Shown: positions 6,272 to 14,581, counted from the first letter of the stretch. The stretch: 29,338 nt of DNA from CALGTL01 sp963579135 (GCA_963579135.1 CAUZFB010000025.1:1-29338), one strand, 5' to 3'. Notes: generated by a model not told the origin, from the letters alone. A program made the numbers and translations.

Positions 6272-8227
6272 ATGGCAGTCGTTGAGCTTCGGATAGAAAA
6301 CAGGACCTCGTACGCCGACGGTGCGTCGTTCGGCCCAGCGGGCCCCTACGAACGCATTGATGGTGTACTCCAGTTCGCCGTGGACCCCGCGCACTCGGCT
6401 AACGCTCAGATCATCGACCTCGCCTTGGTGCCACAAAATGCCGAGGGCCTGGTCCATTTCACCGCAGACCTCACGCTGCTACAGCCGGTCGACCCTTCCC
6501 TGGGCAATCGACGCTTGCTGGTCGACGTCGTCAACCGTGGACGGCGCAACGTGGTGCCGACGTTCAACCTCGCGGTGCCCAACCGGAAGGGCTCTTCTGA
6601 CATCCCCCCTGGTGACGGATTCCTCTTCGAACGCGGCTGGACCGCCGCAGCGATAGGCTGGCAGTGGGATGTGTACCGCGACAACGGGATGATGGGCATT
6701 GAGCCGCCCATCGCCCCGGTGACCGGTCAGGTGCTCGTCGAAATCCGGCCCGATGTGGTGCAGCACACGAGGACGCTGAGCAATCGTGTGCACAAGCCCT
6801 ACGCCGCTGCGGATCTGGATGACCCTCAGGCCGTGTTGTACGTCAAAGATTGGGAGGATGGCCCTTACTTGACCATCCCACGCGGCGAGTGGAGATTCGC
6901 ACGCGAAGGAGACCAAGGCGTCGAGCCCAGCCGGGAGCACATCTACTTCGCTGCAGGGTTCCAGCCGGGAAAGATTTACCATCTGGTCTACACGGCACAG
7001 GGAAGCCCCGTCGTCGGGTGCGGTCTGCTCGCGCTCCGTGACGGCGCCGCGTTTATGAAGCAAGCGTCCGCCTCCAACCCCATCGAGGGTGGAGTAGAGC
7101 GGGCGTACATCTATGGTGTCTCACAGACTGGCCGACTCCTCAGGCACTTCCTGTATCTGGGCCTTAACCAAGACGAGCAGAGCAAGCAGGTCTACGACGG
7201 GATGTTGCCTCACGTCGCCGGAGGTCGTCGCGGCGAGTTTAATCAGCGCTTCGCCCAGCCGTCGGTACAGTCAACGCCCGGTTTCGGGCATACCTTCCCT
7301 TTCGCCAACGACGACCGCAAAGACCCGTTCAGCGGCGCGGTCGATGGCCTACTCCACCGGGAGCGAGCCCAAGGCACCGCGCCGAAAATTATCTACACGA
7401 ACACGTCGGCTGAGTACTGGCGCGGCGACGCTTCCCTGACTCACATCGACGCAGGATCAGGCAAAGACCTGCCCGACGCCGCAGGCAGCAGGTTCTACCT
7501 GTTCGCGGGCACCCAGCACGCCGATGCCCGCCAATTACCTGAGCCTGGTGATTCTGCCATCGATGGGACGCTGGGCCGCTATCCATCCAACGTCCTCGAC
7601 TACCGACCGTTGCTCCGTGCAGCGTTGGTGAACCTCGACCACTGGGTGAGCGATGGCGTTGAGCCGCCACCCAGCGCACTTCCCACGGTCGCCGGTGAGA
7701 CCGCTGTGCCACGAGGAGCCGCACTGCAGTCGCTGGGCATGGTGCCAGACCTTGCGGTTCCTGACGCTGATCGCTTGTGGGTGCTGCGTGAGACCCACCT
7801 TGGCCCGGACTCCGCCGATGGTGTCCTGCGATTGCCGGTGACAGAGGGGAGGGCGTACGACAGCTTCGTGTCCTCGGTCGACGCCGACGGCAACGAGGTG
7901 GCAGGCATTCGCTTGCCCGATCTCACCGTGCCTGTGGCGACCCATGCCGGCTGGAACCCAAGGCATCCTGACGCAGGCGCACCTGATCAGATCATTCCCA
8001 TGGTCGGTTTCACGCTCTTCTTCTCGCGTAACGCTGCTGACCGCGAAGCCAAAGGCGACGCGCGGCGCTCCATCGAGGAGCGGTACGTTAGCCGCGATGC
8101 CTACCTCGTCAAGGCTCGCACGAGCGCGGAATCGCTCGTTGTGGATCGCTACCTGCTTCCGGAGGACGTTGACGTAGTCGTCGAGAACTGCGCCCGTACC
8201 TACGACCAGGCTGTCTCTCACGCCTAG
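6272..8227 (+). CDS. Large alpha/beta-hydrolase-domain protein (Abhydrolase_10-like)
   Basis: This 651-residue protein has no signal peptide. It opens with MAVVELRIENRTSYADGASF and a GPYERIDG motif, as in the large hydrolase-domain family of uncultured bacteria, often annotated as 'alpha/beta hydrolase domain'. The nucleophile elbow is GVSQTGR with Ser284, followed by the characteristic DGMLPHVAGGRRGEFNQRFA and GFGHTFPFA stretches. A YTNTSAEYWRGDASLTHID segment and late histidines could supply the other catalytic residues. The start is the ATG at 6272, four bases after GAGAGG. An in-frame TTG at 6218 coincides with a -35 box and is rejected. Substrates of the family are not established to my knowledge; esters or lactones are a guess. 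It is divergent from the SDR operon and may share its regulation. Confidence 0.85.
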   Translation: MAVVELRIENRTSYADGASFGPAGPYERIDGVLQFAVDPAHSANAQIIDLALVPQNAEGLVHFTADLTLLQPVDPSLGNRRLLVDVVNRGRRNVVPTFNLAVPNRKGSSDIPPGDGFLFERGWTAAAIGWQWDVYRDNGMMGIEPPIAPVTGQVLVEIRPDVVQHTRTLSNRVHKPYAAADLDDPQAVLYVKDWEDGPYLTIPRGEWRFAREGDQGVEPSREHIYFAAGFQPGKIYHLVYTAQGSPVVGCGLLALRDGAAFMKQASASNPIEGGVERAYIYGVSQTGRLLRHFLYLGLNQDEQSKQVYDGMLPHVAGGRRGEFNQRFAQPSVQSTPGFGHTFPFANDDRKDPFSGAVDGLLHRERAQGTAPKIIYTNTSAEYWRGDASLTHIDAGSGKDLPDAAGSRFYLFAGTQHADARQLPEPGDSAIDGTLGRYPSNVLDYRPLLRAALVNLDHWVSDGVEPPPSALPTVAGETAVPRGAALQSLGMVPDLAVPDADRLWVLRETHLGPDSADGVLRLPVTEGRAYDSFVSSVDADGNEVAGIRLPDLTVPVATHAGWNPRHPDAGAPDQIIPMVGFTLFFSRNAADREAKGDARRSIEERYVSRDAYLVKARTSAESLVVDRYLLPEDVDVVVENCARTYDQAVSHA

Positions 8228-8301
8228 CTGCGGGCACGATGCTCCACATTTTCTTCCCATCTTCTGAATAATCCTCCCCTACAGTAAGGCGGAGGCTCGC
8301 G

Positions 8302-8763
8302 ATGGCCCGGGATCGAAGCGACAACCGCGATAACGAGGAAGCGCCCTTGTTGTACGTCGTGGCAGGGGCGACGTCTCTCCGGATGGCGGCGTTTCAATCA
8401 TCGCAGTCGACCTTCACCGCTTGCGCAGCGATCAGACATTCCGCGATCGGTACGTTTAACGCACCCTGCTCCTGGACCATCGGTTCGCCACGCTAACGAT
8501 TCCGAGCGTACTCCCGCTGCCGAGCGGCTTCGCCGATGGCGATGAAGCGTCGGCCGACGTCGCCGGGACCTTGACGGTCAAAAGTGCCGACGTTCCTGTC
8601 ATCTTCGACGTAACGGCCAGGGATGACGGCCACACGGTGTTCATCCTCGCCAAGACCCACAGTGACCTGGGCCCAGCGCCAGATGCCAGCGCCCACCGCA
8701 CGTTCCGTCGTGAGCGTCGAGGACGAGATCCGGGTCGAGGTGCTGCTCGCTGTTCAGCCTTGA
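8302..8763 (+). pseudogene. YceI-family (polyisoprenoid-binding-like) pseudogene
   Basis: The region has a good translation start (GGAGG at 8291-8295, ATG at 8302) but no intact reading frame. From about 8361 one frame reads GDVSPDGGVSIIAVDLHRLR, SDQTFRDRYV, then a TAA stop at 8457-8459, then in the same frame RTLLLDHRFATLTI, AGTLTVKSADVPVIFDVTAR and HTVFILAKT. From about 8656 the next frame carries TVTWAQRQMPAPTARSVVSV and EDEIRVEVLLAVQP, ending at TGA 8761-8763. Together this is the YceI pattern: 'vdl..L.SD...RD..', 'G.Ltv.gv..PV.FdVtar', 'P.v.sv.d.v.leV.l'. The lesions are a frame change or deletion near 8360-8375 (the ATG frame reads LYVVAGATS), the internal stop, and one extra base in the run ACCC at 8655-8658. 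YceI-like proteins bind isoprenoid lipids; this copy cannot be made as one chain. Confidence 0.8.
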
Positions 8764-8840
8764 CCCGCACTTGGCAAAGTCGCCGCGCGGGAGCATAGTG
8801 CCACCACTCGTTCGTTCGACCACTCGTAAGGAGGCCCCAG

Positions 8841-9251
8841 ATGGCACGTATCAGTCACATCGCGATCGCCGTGAGCGACCCGGAAGCCGCCAGAGACTTC
8901 TACGTCAACGGCCTCGGCTTGGAGGTGGTCGGTGATCTCGATTCGCCGACGGCTATCGGGTACTACCTCAGCGATGGCCACGTGAATGTGGCGTTGCTCA
9001 AGTTCAAGTCGGACGAGCCCGCTATGACCGAAGGTGCTCCTCGGCACGCGGGCATTCACCACTTCGGCGTGAAGGTGGGAAACATGGCCGAGGCCCGTGC
9101 CCAGATCGAAGCTGCGGGCGCTGTGCATCGGCCGTATGAAGGTGCCGAAGAGATGGAGAAACGAGGCAATGTCGAGGTCAAGTTCTACGGCCCTGACGGC
9201 GTGACCGTCGACTTGTCCGAGGATGGCTGGGCGGGCACGACGTCAACGTGA
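8841..9251 (+). CDS. VOC (glyoxalase/bleomycin-resistance/extradiol dioxygenase) superfamily protein
   Basis: This is a 136-residue single-chain VOC protein with the two beta-alpha-beta-beta-beta modules: RISHIAIAVSDPEAARDFYV at the start and GIHHFGVKVGNMAEARAQIE at about 71-90. Candidate metal ligands are His6, His73/His74 and an acidic residue in VTVDLSED, where Asp124 takes the place of the usual Glu. AAGGAGG at 8828-8834 precedes the ATG by six bases. It lies 98 bp ahead of the Rieske oxygenase on the same strand, so a ring-cleavage, isomerase or lyase role in the same pathway is plausible, but the short single-module form is also found in many unrelated settings. Confidence 0.85.
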   Translation: MARISHIAIAVSDPEAARDFYVNGLGLEVVGDLDSPTAIGYYLSDGHVNVALLKFKSDEPAMTEGAPRHAGIHHFGVKVGNMAEARAQIEAAGAVHRPYEGAEEMEKRGNVEVKFYGPDGVTVDLSEDGWAGTTST

Positions 9252-9297
9252 ACCGCCGTAGCGGTGCCATATGGATTCGCGAGCCGTAATATGGCGA

Positions 9298-9313
9298 CGC
9301 TAGACTGCTAGCG
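9298..9313. promoter_or_regulatory. Inverted repeat upstream of the Rieske oxygenase gene
   Basis: CGCTAG-ACTG-CTAGCG is a perfect 6-bp dyad with a 4-bp spacer, 36 bases before the Rieske ATG. It could be an operator half-site pair or a small hairpin in the leader. Repeats of this size occur by chance every few kilobases, so the support is positional only. Confidence 0.3.
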
Positions 9314-9349
9314 GAACGCGCCCCAAGCACACGCGAGAGGGAGACCGAA

Positions 9350-10732
9350 ATGCTTTCAGTTGAAGAGACGGACCTACTGTGTCGCGTAGGCAAGGGCACC
9401 CCCATGGGCGAGCTGATGCGACGTTATTGGTTGCCCGTCGTGTACACCCCTGAGCTACCACGCGATGGCCAGCCTATGCGCGTCCGCGTGCTAGGCGAGG
9501 ACCTTCTTGCGTGGCGTGACTCCGATGGCGTGCCGTCGTTCGTGGAAGAGCGTTGTCCCCACCGGGGAGTCAGCCTTTTCTTCGGACGCAATGACGCAGG
9601 CGGTCTGAGGTGCGCCTACCACGGCTGGAAGTTTGATGTCACCGGCCAGTGCACCGACATGCCCAACGAGCCCGAAGCCAGCAACTTCAAGACCAAAGTC
9701 AAAATTGTTGCCTACAAAGGCGCCGACTACGGCGGCATCGTGTGGGCCTACATGGGGCCTGATCAGAACAACGCCCCCGAAATCCCTCGATTCGAGTGGG
9801 GCGAAGTGCCGGAAGAGCAGATGGTGCACGGTCACCGTTTGATCTACGAATGCAACTGGATGCAGGCGCTGGAGGGCGAGTTGGACTCGACCCACGTTTA
9901 TTTCCTCCACAGCCGCCTCAACCCCGCAGACTCGCCGAAGTACGGCTTGTACCTCGAGGAACGGCGTGCCAAATTCCACCTGGTCGAGACCGACGTAGGT
10001 CTCTCCTATGGCGCCGAGCGTCCGGAAGGTACGGACAACATCTATTGGCGAACGACCCACTTCCTGTTCCCGTTCTACGGCATGTGGCCAGGTGCTAGCG
10101 ACGACGGCGCCACACCGCTGTCGATCTACCTACCCGTAGACGACTACACCACCGTGCACTTTGGCATCGTCTGGCACCCCTCCCGCAAGATGGGCGACGA
10201 ACGCTATCCCAAGGATGAGTTCTCCAAAGAGCCTGGCGCCCTTGGCCCTGGGATCGGCCCGATGCTGCCGCACCAGACCGGAAGATTCTTTCCCAACGCC
10301 TGGCCCGTCGCCAACAGGCACAACGACTTCATGATGAACACCGAGACCAAACGCGAACGCAGCACGACGGGTATCCCCACCGTGCGCCTCCAGGATGATG
10401 CGGTAATCTGGAGCATGGGCCCGATCATGGACCGCACCAAAGAACATTTGGGCACTGCGGATGCCACCGTGATCAAGGTGCGCCGCAAGCTGATCGCGGC
10501 CGCGAGAGCCCTGGATGAACACGGGACGGTGCCCCCAGGAGCGGAACAGCCCGATCTTTACCGAGTGCGATCCTGTGCCACTGTCCTACCCAAGGACGTG
10601 GACTGGGAGCGAGCACTCGATGATTGGCACAACTGTCGCACTAACGAGCACCCGAACCCCGGCTTCGTTTCAAGCAGAGCGATCTTGGAGCGTCCTGCCA
10701 GCGGAAGCGATTTCGGGCGTCCGCGCGCCTAG
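9350..10732 (+). CDS. Rieske [2Fe-2S] aromatic-ring-hydroxylating oxygenase, large subunit (phthalate-oxygenase-like)
   Basis: This 460-residue protein has a Rieske domain with C69-x-H71 (CPHRG) and C88-x2-H91 (CAYHGWKFD). A catalytic domain follows, with the mononuclear iron site in NWMQALEGELDSTHVYFLH: D179-x2-H182-x4-H187, and Asn169 in the usual bridging region. Length and the N-terminal MRRYWLPVVY (after residue 22) place it with the phthalate 4,5-dioxygenase type, which works as homo-oligomers without a beta subunit. A purine-rich ribosome site (GAGAGGGAGA, 9335-9344) precedes the ATG. No reductase or ferredoxin gene is adjacent; the nearest ferredoxin is at 551, so electron supply probably comes from elsewhere. 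It follows the VOC gene and converges with the bicupin operon (35-bp gap). The substrate is unknown. Confidence 0.93.
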   Translation: MLSVEETDLLCRVGKGTPMGELMRRYWLPVVYTPELPRDGQPMRVRVLGEDLLAWRDSDGVPSFVEERCPHRGVSLFFGRNDAGGLRCAYHGWKFDVTGQCTDMPNEPEASNFKTKVKIVAYKGADYGGIVWAYMGPDQNNAPEIPRFEWGEVPEEQMVHGHRLIYECNWMQALEGELDSTHVYFLHSRLNPADSPKYGLYLEERRAKFHLVETDVGLSYGAERPEGTDNIYWRTTHFLFPFYGMWPGASDDGATPLSIYLPVDDYTTVHFGIVWHPSRKMGDERYPKDEFSKEPGALGPGIGPMLPHQTGRFFPNAWPVANRHNDFMMNTETKRERSTTGIPTVRLQDDAVIWSMGPIMDRTKEHLGTADATVIKVRRKLIAAARALDEHGTVPPGAEQPDLYRVRSCATVLPKDVDWERALDDWHNCRTNEHPNPGFVSSRAILERPASGSDFGRPRA

Positions 10733-10767
10733 CGAGCCCTCCAACAGCGCTGACCATTCGTTAGCAA

Positions 10768-11826
10768 CTAAAACCGACCTGCAAGCCCAGGGTGACCGGG
10801 CGCGTAGCGCCGTGCCCGAAAAGCACAGTTGACCGATCCATGGCGCGGGTGCTCCGCGAACAGCGGATTCACGAACTCCCACACGATCTCGTGGTTCATC
10901 GTCACCTCGAACATGCGCCCGGTAGCACCCTCGCAGATCAGCGTGTTCCCGTTGGGCAAGCGCTGAGCGCTGCTGATGAAGTGGCTGGAGAACTGCCACG
11001 CGGGCGTTGAGCGATACTCCCACACGAACTCGTTGGTGAGCGGGTCAATCTCTATTACCTTCGAGCTCGGGTGGGCCTCCAAATCGTGGTAGCCGTTCGC
11101 GAAAACCAGAATGTTACCGTTATCCAGCAGGGACGGATCGTGCTGGTGGCCCAGGCGGATATCACGCAGCTTCCACGCCCACCCTCCGGTCTGCCGATCG
11201 ATGATGCCGATCGTGTTGAGATGCCTGAAGCTCGTCAGTATGTTGCCATCCGGCAGCGACGTGCACGTATTGGCGTGGGTCCACTCGTGGCGCTCGTGTA
11301 GCGGGCACAGGATATCGACGTCAACGTCCAGTGCCTCATGCGCGTGCCACTCCCACACGACGTCGCCAGCAGGCGTCACCTCATGGATGTAGTCGCCGTA
11401 TATGCGGCCGTTCAGCTCCGTGCCCGGTTCACCGCCCTGCACACGCCCGGTCATCTCTTCCGGCACGGGATCCCAACCTAGTACCAACGTATTGCCGTTC
11501 GCCGTCCGCGAGAAATCGTGATGCTGGCTGGTGTCCTCGTACTGCCACACGATCCTGCCATCCCAGTCCAGCTCCATGATCAGCCCACCGCCGCCAGCGA
11601 ATGGCACCGGCGCTTTGCGCGTGTTGCCTGCATAGAGCAGGTTCCCGTTCTCCAGCAGGTAGCCCCAGTTGCCCGGCTGGTAGCCCGTCTCCCACTCGTG
11701 AACGATCTCCCCCGCCATGTCGACCAAGTACGTCGTCGTCCTCCCGTAGGGGCTGAACAGCGTGTAGCCCTCGAATGCTTTCGACGGGTCGTGCTCAGTC
11801 AGGCCAGTGATGCGCTTGCGGTCCAT
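10768..11826 (-). CDS. Arylsulfotransferase-like beta-propeller protein
   Basis: The 352-residue protein is built of repeats with the core 'L..NGN.L': LENGNLL (58-64), TANGNTL (108-114), LPDGNIL (191-197), LDNGNIL (234-240) and LPNGNTL (290-296), each followed by a W-E or W-Y strand. This is the propeller pattern of the arylsulfotransferase (ASST) family. The motif GHQHDPSLLDNGNILVFANG (226-245) matches the family's central 'Hd...L.nGNil.fDNG'. Histidines 102, 103, 184 and 227/229 are candidates for the transferase site. The start is the ATG at 11826, with AGGAGG (minus strand, 11832-11837) five bases away. No signal peptide is visible, unlike periplasmic ASSTs. It is the last gene of the bicupin operon, 26 bp after the metallo-hydrolase. 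It may not be a sulfotransferase at all; the propeller may have another role. Confidence 0.75.
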   Translation of the reverse strand: MDRKRITGLTEHDPSKAFEGYTLFSPYGRTTTYLVDMAGEIVHEWETGYQPGNWGYLLENGNLLYAGNTRKAPVPFAGGGGLIMELDWDGRIVWQYEDTSQHHDFSRTANGNTLVLGWDPVPEEMTGRVQGGEPGTELNGRIYGDYIHEVTPAGDVVWEWHAHEALDVDVDILCPLHERHEWTHANTCTSLPDGNILTSFRHLNTIGIIDRQTGGWAWKLRDIRLGHQHDPSLLDNGNILVFANGYHDLEAHPSSKVIEIDPLTNEFVWEYRSTPAWQFSSHFISSAQRLPNGNTLICEGATGRMFEVTMNHEIVWEFVNPLFAEHPRHGSVNCAFRARRYAPGHPGLAGRF

Positions 11827-11852
11827 GAATTCCTCCTGTGGTTCTGGACGGA

Positions 11853-12683
11853 TTACACCGTGATTTTGAGGAGATCCTCGCCGATGATGATCTCGCCCTT
11901 GTAATCCTGCGTGAGCGCATCCCTGATCCATGGACCGTCCGTCGCTGCGGACATGTGCGTTAACGCCAGCCGGGGCACGTCGGCGTCACGGGCGATTGGC
12001 GCGAGTTGGTGAGGACAGGTGTGCGATTCGATGATCCGGCGCCGTAGTTCGGGCACCGCAGCCAACGCATCATCGTGAGGATCGCCGGACGCTGAGTCCC
12101 GCATCAGCTCGTGGACCAGCAGGTCAACGCCGCGCGACGCCTCGCGGACCGCGTCGCAGCCCGTCGTGTCACCGGACACCATCACCTTGGCCTTGCCATC
12201 GTCGAAGATGAATCCCAACGAAGGCTTCACGTAACCGTGATCAACTTCGACCGCCGTCATCTTCCACGTGTCGGTCTCGTAGCTCTCGCCATCGCTGACC
12301 TCCGTCACCTCCACCGTCATAACCTCCTTGCCCACGCGGTCGTCGAGCCTGCGAAGACGGAGGTCGAACTCGAACGCGTGAAGGATACGCCCAACGAACT
12401 CCCTGGTCTGAGGCGGGCCGACGATCTTGATAGGCTTCGTGCGGTAGCGGATCCACCCCGTGATGAGCACGTGCGCGAGATCCACGGTGTGGTCAGAGTG
12501 CATGTGTGTCAGCACCAGATGGTCCACCTCGCGTGGCTCAAGGCCCGACTTCACCATCTGGTGGACAGTACCACTGCCGCAGTCGAGAAGCACCGACTGA
12601 TTGCCGATGGCGAGGTGGTTGCTGGGACCAGCCCGCAGTGGGTTCGGCTGGGGGTTGCCGGTTCCTAGTAGGGTGATATCCAT
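11853..12683 (-). CDS. Metallo-beta-lactamase-fold hydrolase (RNase Z / arylsulfatase-like clade)
   Basis: This 276-residue cytoplasmic protein has MBL motifs: MDITLLGTGNPQPNPLRAGP at the start, LLDCGSGT (32-39), THMHSDH (59-65; ligands H60, H62, D64, H65), VDHGYVKP, VSGDTTGCD with the bridging Asp, and ALTHMSA carrying the last His. The N-terminal lgTGnP and the KPSLGF segment are typical of the RNase Z-like branch, which also includes arylsulfatases and small-molecule phosphodiesterases. A housekeeping tRNase Z role is less likely because the gene is embedded in a catabolic operon between an alpha/beta hydrolase (24 bp) and the arylsulfotransferase-like gene (26 bp). GGAG lies eight bases before the ATG at 12683. 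A hydrolase acting on an ester or sulfate intermediate is an inference. Confidence 0.85.
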   Translation of the reverse strand: MDITLLGTGNPQPNPLRAGPSNHLAIGNQSVLLDCGSGTVHQMVKSGLEPREVDHLVLTHMHSDHTVDLAHVLITGWIRYRTKPIKIVGPPQTREFVGRILHAFEFDLRLRRLDDRVGKEVMTVEVTEVSDGESYETDTWKMTAVEVDHGYVKPSLGFIFDDGKAKVMVSGDTTGCDAVREASRGVDLLVHELMRDSASGDPHDDALAAVPELRRRIIESHTCPHQLAPIARDADVPRLALTHMSAATDGPWIRDALTQDYKGEIIIGEDLLKITV

Positions 12684-12707
12684 GAGATTCGCTCCAAGTT
12701 GCCAGGG

Positions 12708-13415
12708 TTACTTCAAAACGGCTTGTGGCAGCCAGTCGAGCAACAGCGCCCGGACTTCGTCTCGGACCTCGCGCAGGGCGTGGTCGGCACCCTCCATCAT
12801 GACCAGGCGCTTTGGCTCGAACGCCCAGTCGTAGATTGTTCGTGCCGTGTCCGGTGGAATAACGCCGTCGCAGTCCCCATGGACCAGCAGGAGCGGTCGT
12901 GGCGCGAGTAGCACCACGTCTTCGGCGCCGAAGCTTTGGCTGGACATCGCGACGACTGCGCGCACGTGCGTTGTGTACCGCGAGACGCTGATGGCGACAG
13001 CCCCACCGAACGAATGACCCACCACGGCGACGCGTTCATAGCCTTGGCCTGCCAAATGCCAGACCGCGACCAACGCATCGAGCGTCGATTCGTCGAGGTT
13101 GGCCGGGTGTCGATAGTTCACGCGCAGGCCCGCTATACCCTGAGTGGCCAGTTCGTTAGCCACATCGGCGTAGAGGCCGTGGCCCGGCCCGCCGAACCCG
13201 CCACGGGCGCCCGGGACGTAAACGACCGCCGTCCCGGTACGTTCGGCTTTCGGCGGGTGGAACAGGCAGGGGACATCGCCGCGCGTCGCGCTCAAGCGTA
13301 CGCCGAGCACATCACCTTCAGCGATGTCGGCCGCTTCGGCCGCGCCAAGCAACTCGATCGTGTATCGCTCGTAGAGAGGGGAGCGGTTGCTCCCCTCTCC
13401 TGGGCCGAAAACCAC
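12708..13415 (-). CDS. Alpha/beta hydrolase (dienelactone-hydrolase-like)
   Basis: The protein is 235 residues from the GTG at 13415. Motifs are AVVYVPGARGGFGGPG (oxyanion loop, about 63-78), GHSFGG with nucleophile Ser135, VHGDCDGVIPPDTA with Asp183, and EGADHALREV with His212. I chose the GTG because it is eight bases after the bicupin stop and follows GGGAG by four bases. The frame stays open to 13583, but that extension lies inside the bicupin coding sequence and is an Arg-rich shadow. The short chain with a C-terminal DGVIPP loop resembles dienelactone-hydrolase and small esterase relatives. Following a cupin ring-cleavage candidate, hydrolysis of a lactone or ring-fission product is a reasonable inference. 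Confidence 0.85.
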   Translation of the reverse strand: MVFGPGEGSNRSPLYERYTIELLGAAEAADIAEGDVLGVRLSATRGDVPCLFHPPKAERTGTAVVYVPGARGGFGGPGHGLYADVANELATQGIAGLRVNYRHPANLDESTLDALVAVWHLAGQGYERVAVVGHSFGGAVAISVSRYTTHVRAVVAMSSQSFGAEDVVLLAPRPLLLVHGDCDGVIPPDTARTIYDWAFEPKRLVMMEGADHALREVRDEVRALLLDWLPQAVLK

Positions 13416-13423
13416 AACGCTCC

Positions 13424-14581
13424 CTAGGGCTCTTCGGAGAGGTGCCCGCCGAAGATCTCTGCGCCCGTCTCTTCGCTTGCGGCGTAATCCCACGTGAACT
13501 CGCGATCGGTGTAGGCGCCTGGCGGCATGAGGCTTTCGCCTCCGCGTTTGGCGACCTCCGCCATGAACATGTCGCGGATCCATGGCGCCTCATCGGGATA
13601 CTCGATCTGATCCCCCCTCGGCACGAAGTCTTCGTTGCCCGGACGGGTCTGCTTCAGCGGGGACAGGGCCAGGTAGCGCGCCGGAACCTCCGACACGTTG
13701 AAGTGCTGATGGAACCACCTGTTGGGCGGCACGAACATGCTGGCCTCGTGCCAAGGCACCACAACCTGCTCCTCACCCTCGGGCCACATGACGGAGAAGC
13801 CTTCGCCAGATGGAATGATGATTACTACGCCGGGGCCGTGCCGGTGGCCTTTCTTGTAGGTCCCGGATGGGAAGACCGACATGTGGCCGCCCATCACGGA
13901 ATTCGGGAACTCGATGTCGACGACGTGTCCGCCACCCCCACGCTGGCGGTGAGGCACGAGCCCGTCCCATCCAGCCAGATCAGTGAAGAAATTGCCGCGC
14001 CAAGTCGCACCACGTCCGCCTTCTGATCGCGTGGCCACCGAGTAAGCCTCGCCGCTATCGAGTGTCAGTAGGCCGGGATCAGTGTAGGAGTCGGTGTAGA
14101 AGAACTTGGGATCCGGGAACATCTCCATGGCCAGCGGCATGTAATTGTTCGCAACAATGCGCGCGGGCTGGTCTCCCCGCGCATTGCTGAACTGCCGGTG
14201 CACGCCTTGAGGGATGCAAAATAGGCTGCGAGGGCCCCATTCGAACGAGTGCTTCTTCCCTTCATCGGTCCACACCGTGGTGATGCCGTGGCCTTCCAGC
14301 ACGAAGACGACCTCGTCCAATGCGAACCGGCTCGGCGACATCGAACCACCGGGTGGGATCTCCATGACGCAGGCTCCAGTGACTCCGTGCATGCCCTCGA
14401 GCTGAATCATCGCAGCGTTGCACTGCATGTCTTCCCAGGGAGCGAGCTCTGTCTTGCGCAGATCCTCGATGAAGTAGCCCGTGTGCACAGGCAAGGCCAA
14501 AGCGTCGAGCCACTTGTTGTATGCGTAACCCGAGTGACGACCAACCGGGATTCGCGGCGTGCTGAAGATGGAGCCTGACAT
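13424..14581 (-). CDS. Bicupin protein (gentisate-dioxygenase-like superfamily)
   Basis: This 385-residue protein has two cupin domains. Domain 1 (about 70-140) has motif 2, IPQGVHRQFSN with His128, but its motif 1 reads PPGGSMSPSRFALDEVVFVL and lacks the usual HxH. Domain 2 (about 225-300) keeps the metal set: GTYKKGHRHGPG (H246, H248) and VPPNRWFHQHFN (H291/H293). One active metal site in the C-terminal cupin is therefore predicted, whereas gentisate 1,2-dioxygenases usually use the N-terminal one. The ATG at 14581 has GGAGG (minus strand, 14587-14591) five bases upstream; an ATG-like start six codons earlier lacks this. It leads the four-gene operon and diverges from an MFS gene, with a palindrome at its predicted transcription start. 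Ring-cleaving dioxygenase activity is inferred; an isomerase or sensor role is possible. Confidence 0.85.
   Translation of the reverse strand: MSGSIFSTPRIPVGRHSGYAYNKWLDALALPVHTGYFIEDLRKTELAPWEDMQCNAAMIQLEGMHGVTGACVMEIPPGGSMSPSRFALDEVVFVLEGHGITTVWTDEGKKHSFEWGPRSLFCIPQGVHRQFSNARGDQPARIVANNYMPLAMEMFPDPKFFYTDSYTDPGLLTLDSGEAYSVATRSEGGRGATWRGNFFTDLAGWDGLVPHRQRGGGGHVVDIEFPNSVMGGHMSVFPSGTYKKGHRHGPGVVIIIPSGEGFSVMWPEGEEQVVVPWHEASMFVPPNRWFHQHFNVSEVPARYLALSPLKQTRPGNEDFVPRGDQIEYPDEAPWIRDMFMAEVAKRGGESLMPPGAYTDREFTWDYAASEETGAEIFGGHLSEEP

Noticed and set aside
6167..6457. N-terminal extension of the SDR reading frame by 97 residues
   Set aside because: It has no SDR similarity, crosses the divergent promoter and the hydrolase start, and a GTG with a perfect AGGAGG gives the normal 250-residue length.
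8302..8496. A separate 64-residue small protein
   Set aside because: It is the first frame of the broken YceI gene; the conserved YceI residues from 8361 onward lie in another frame.
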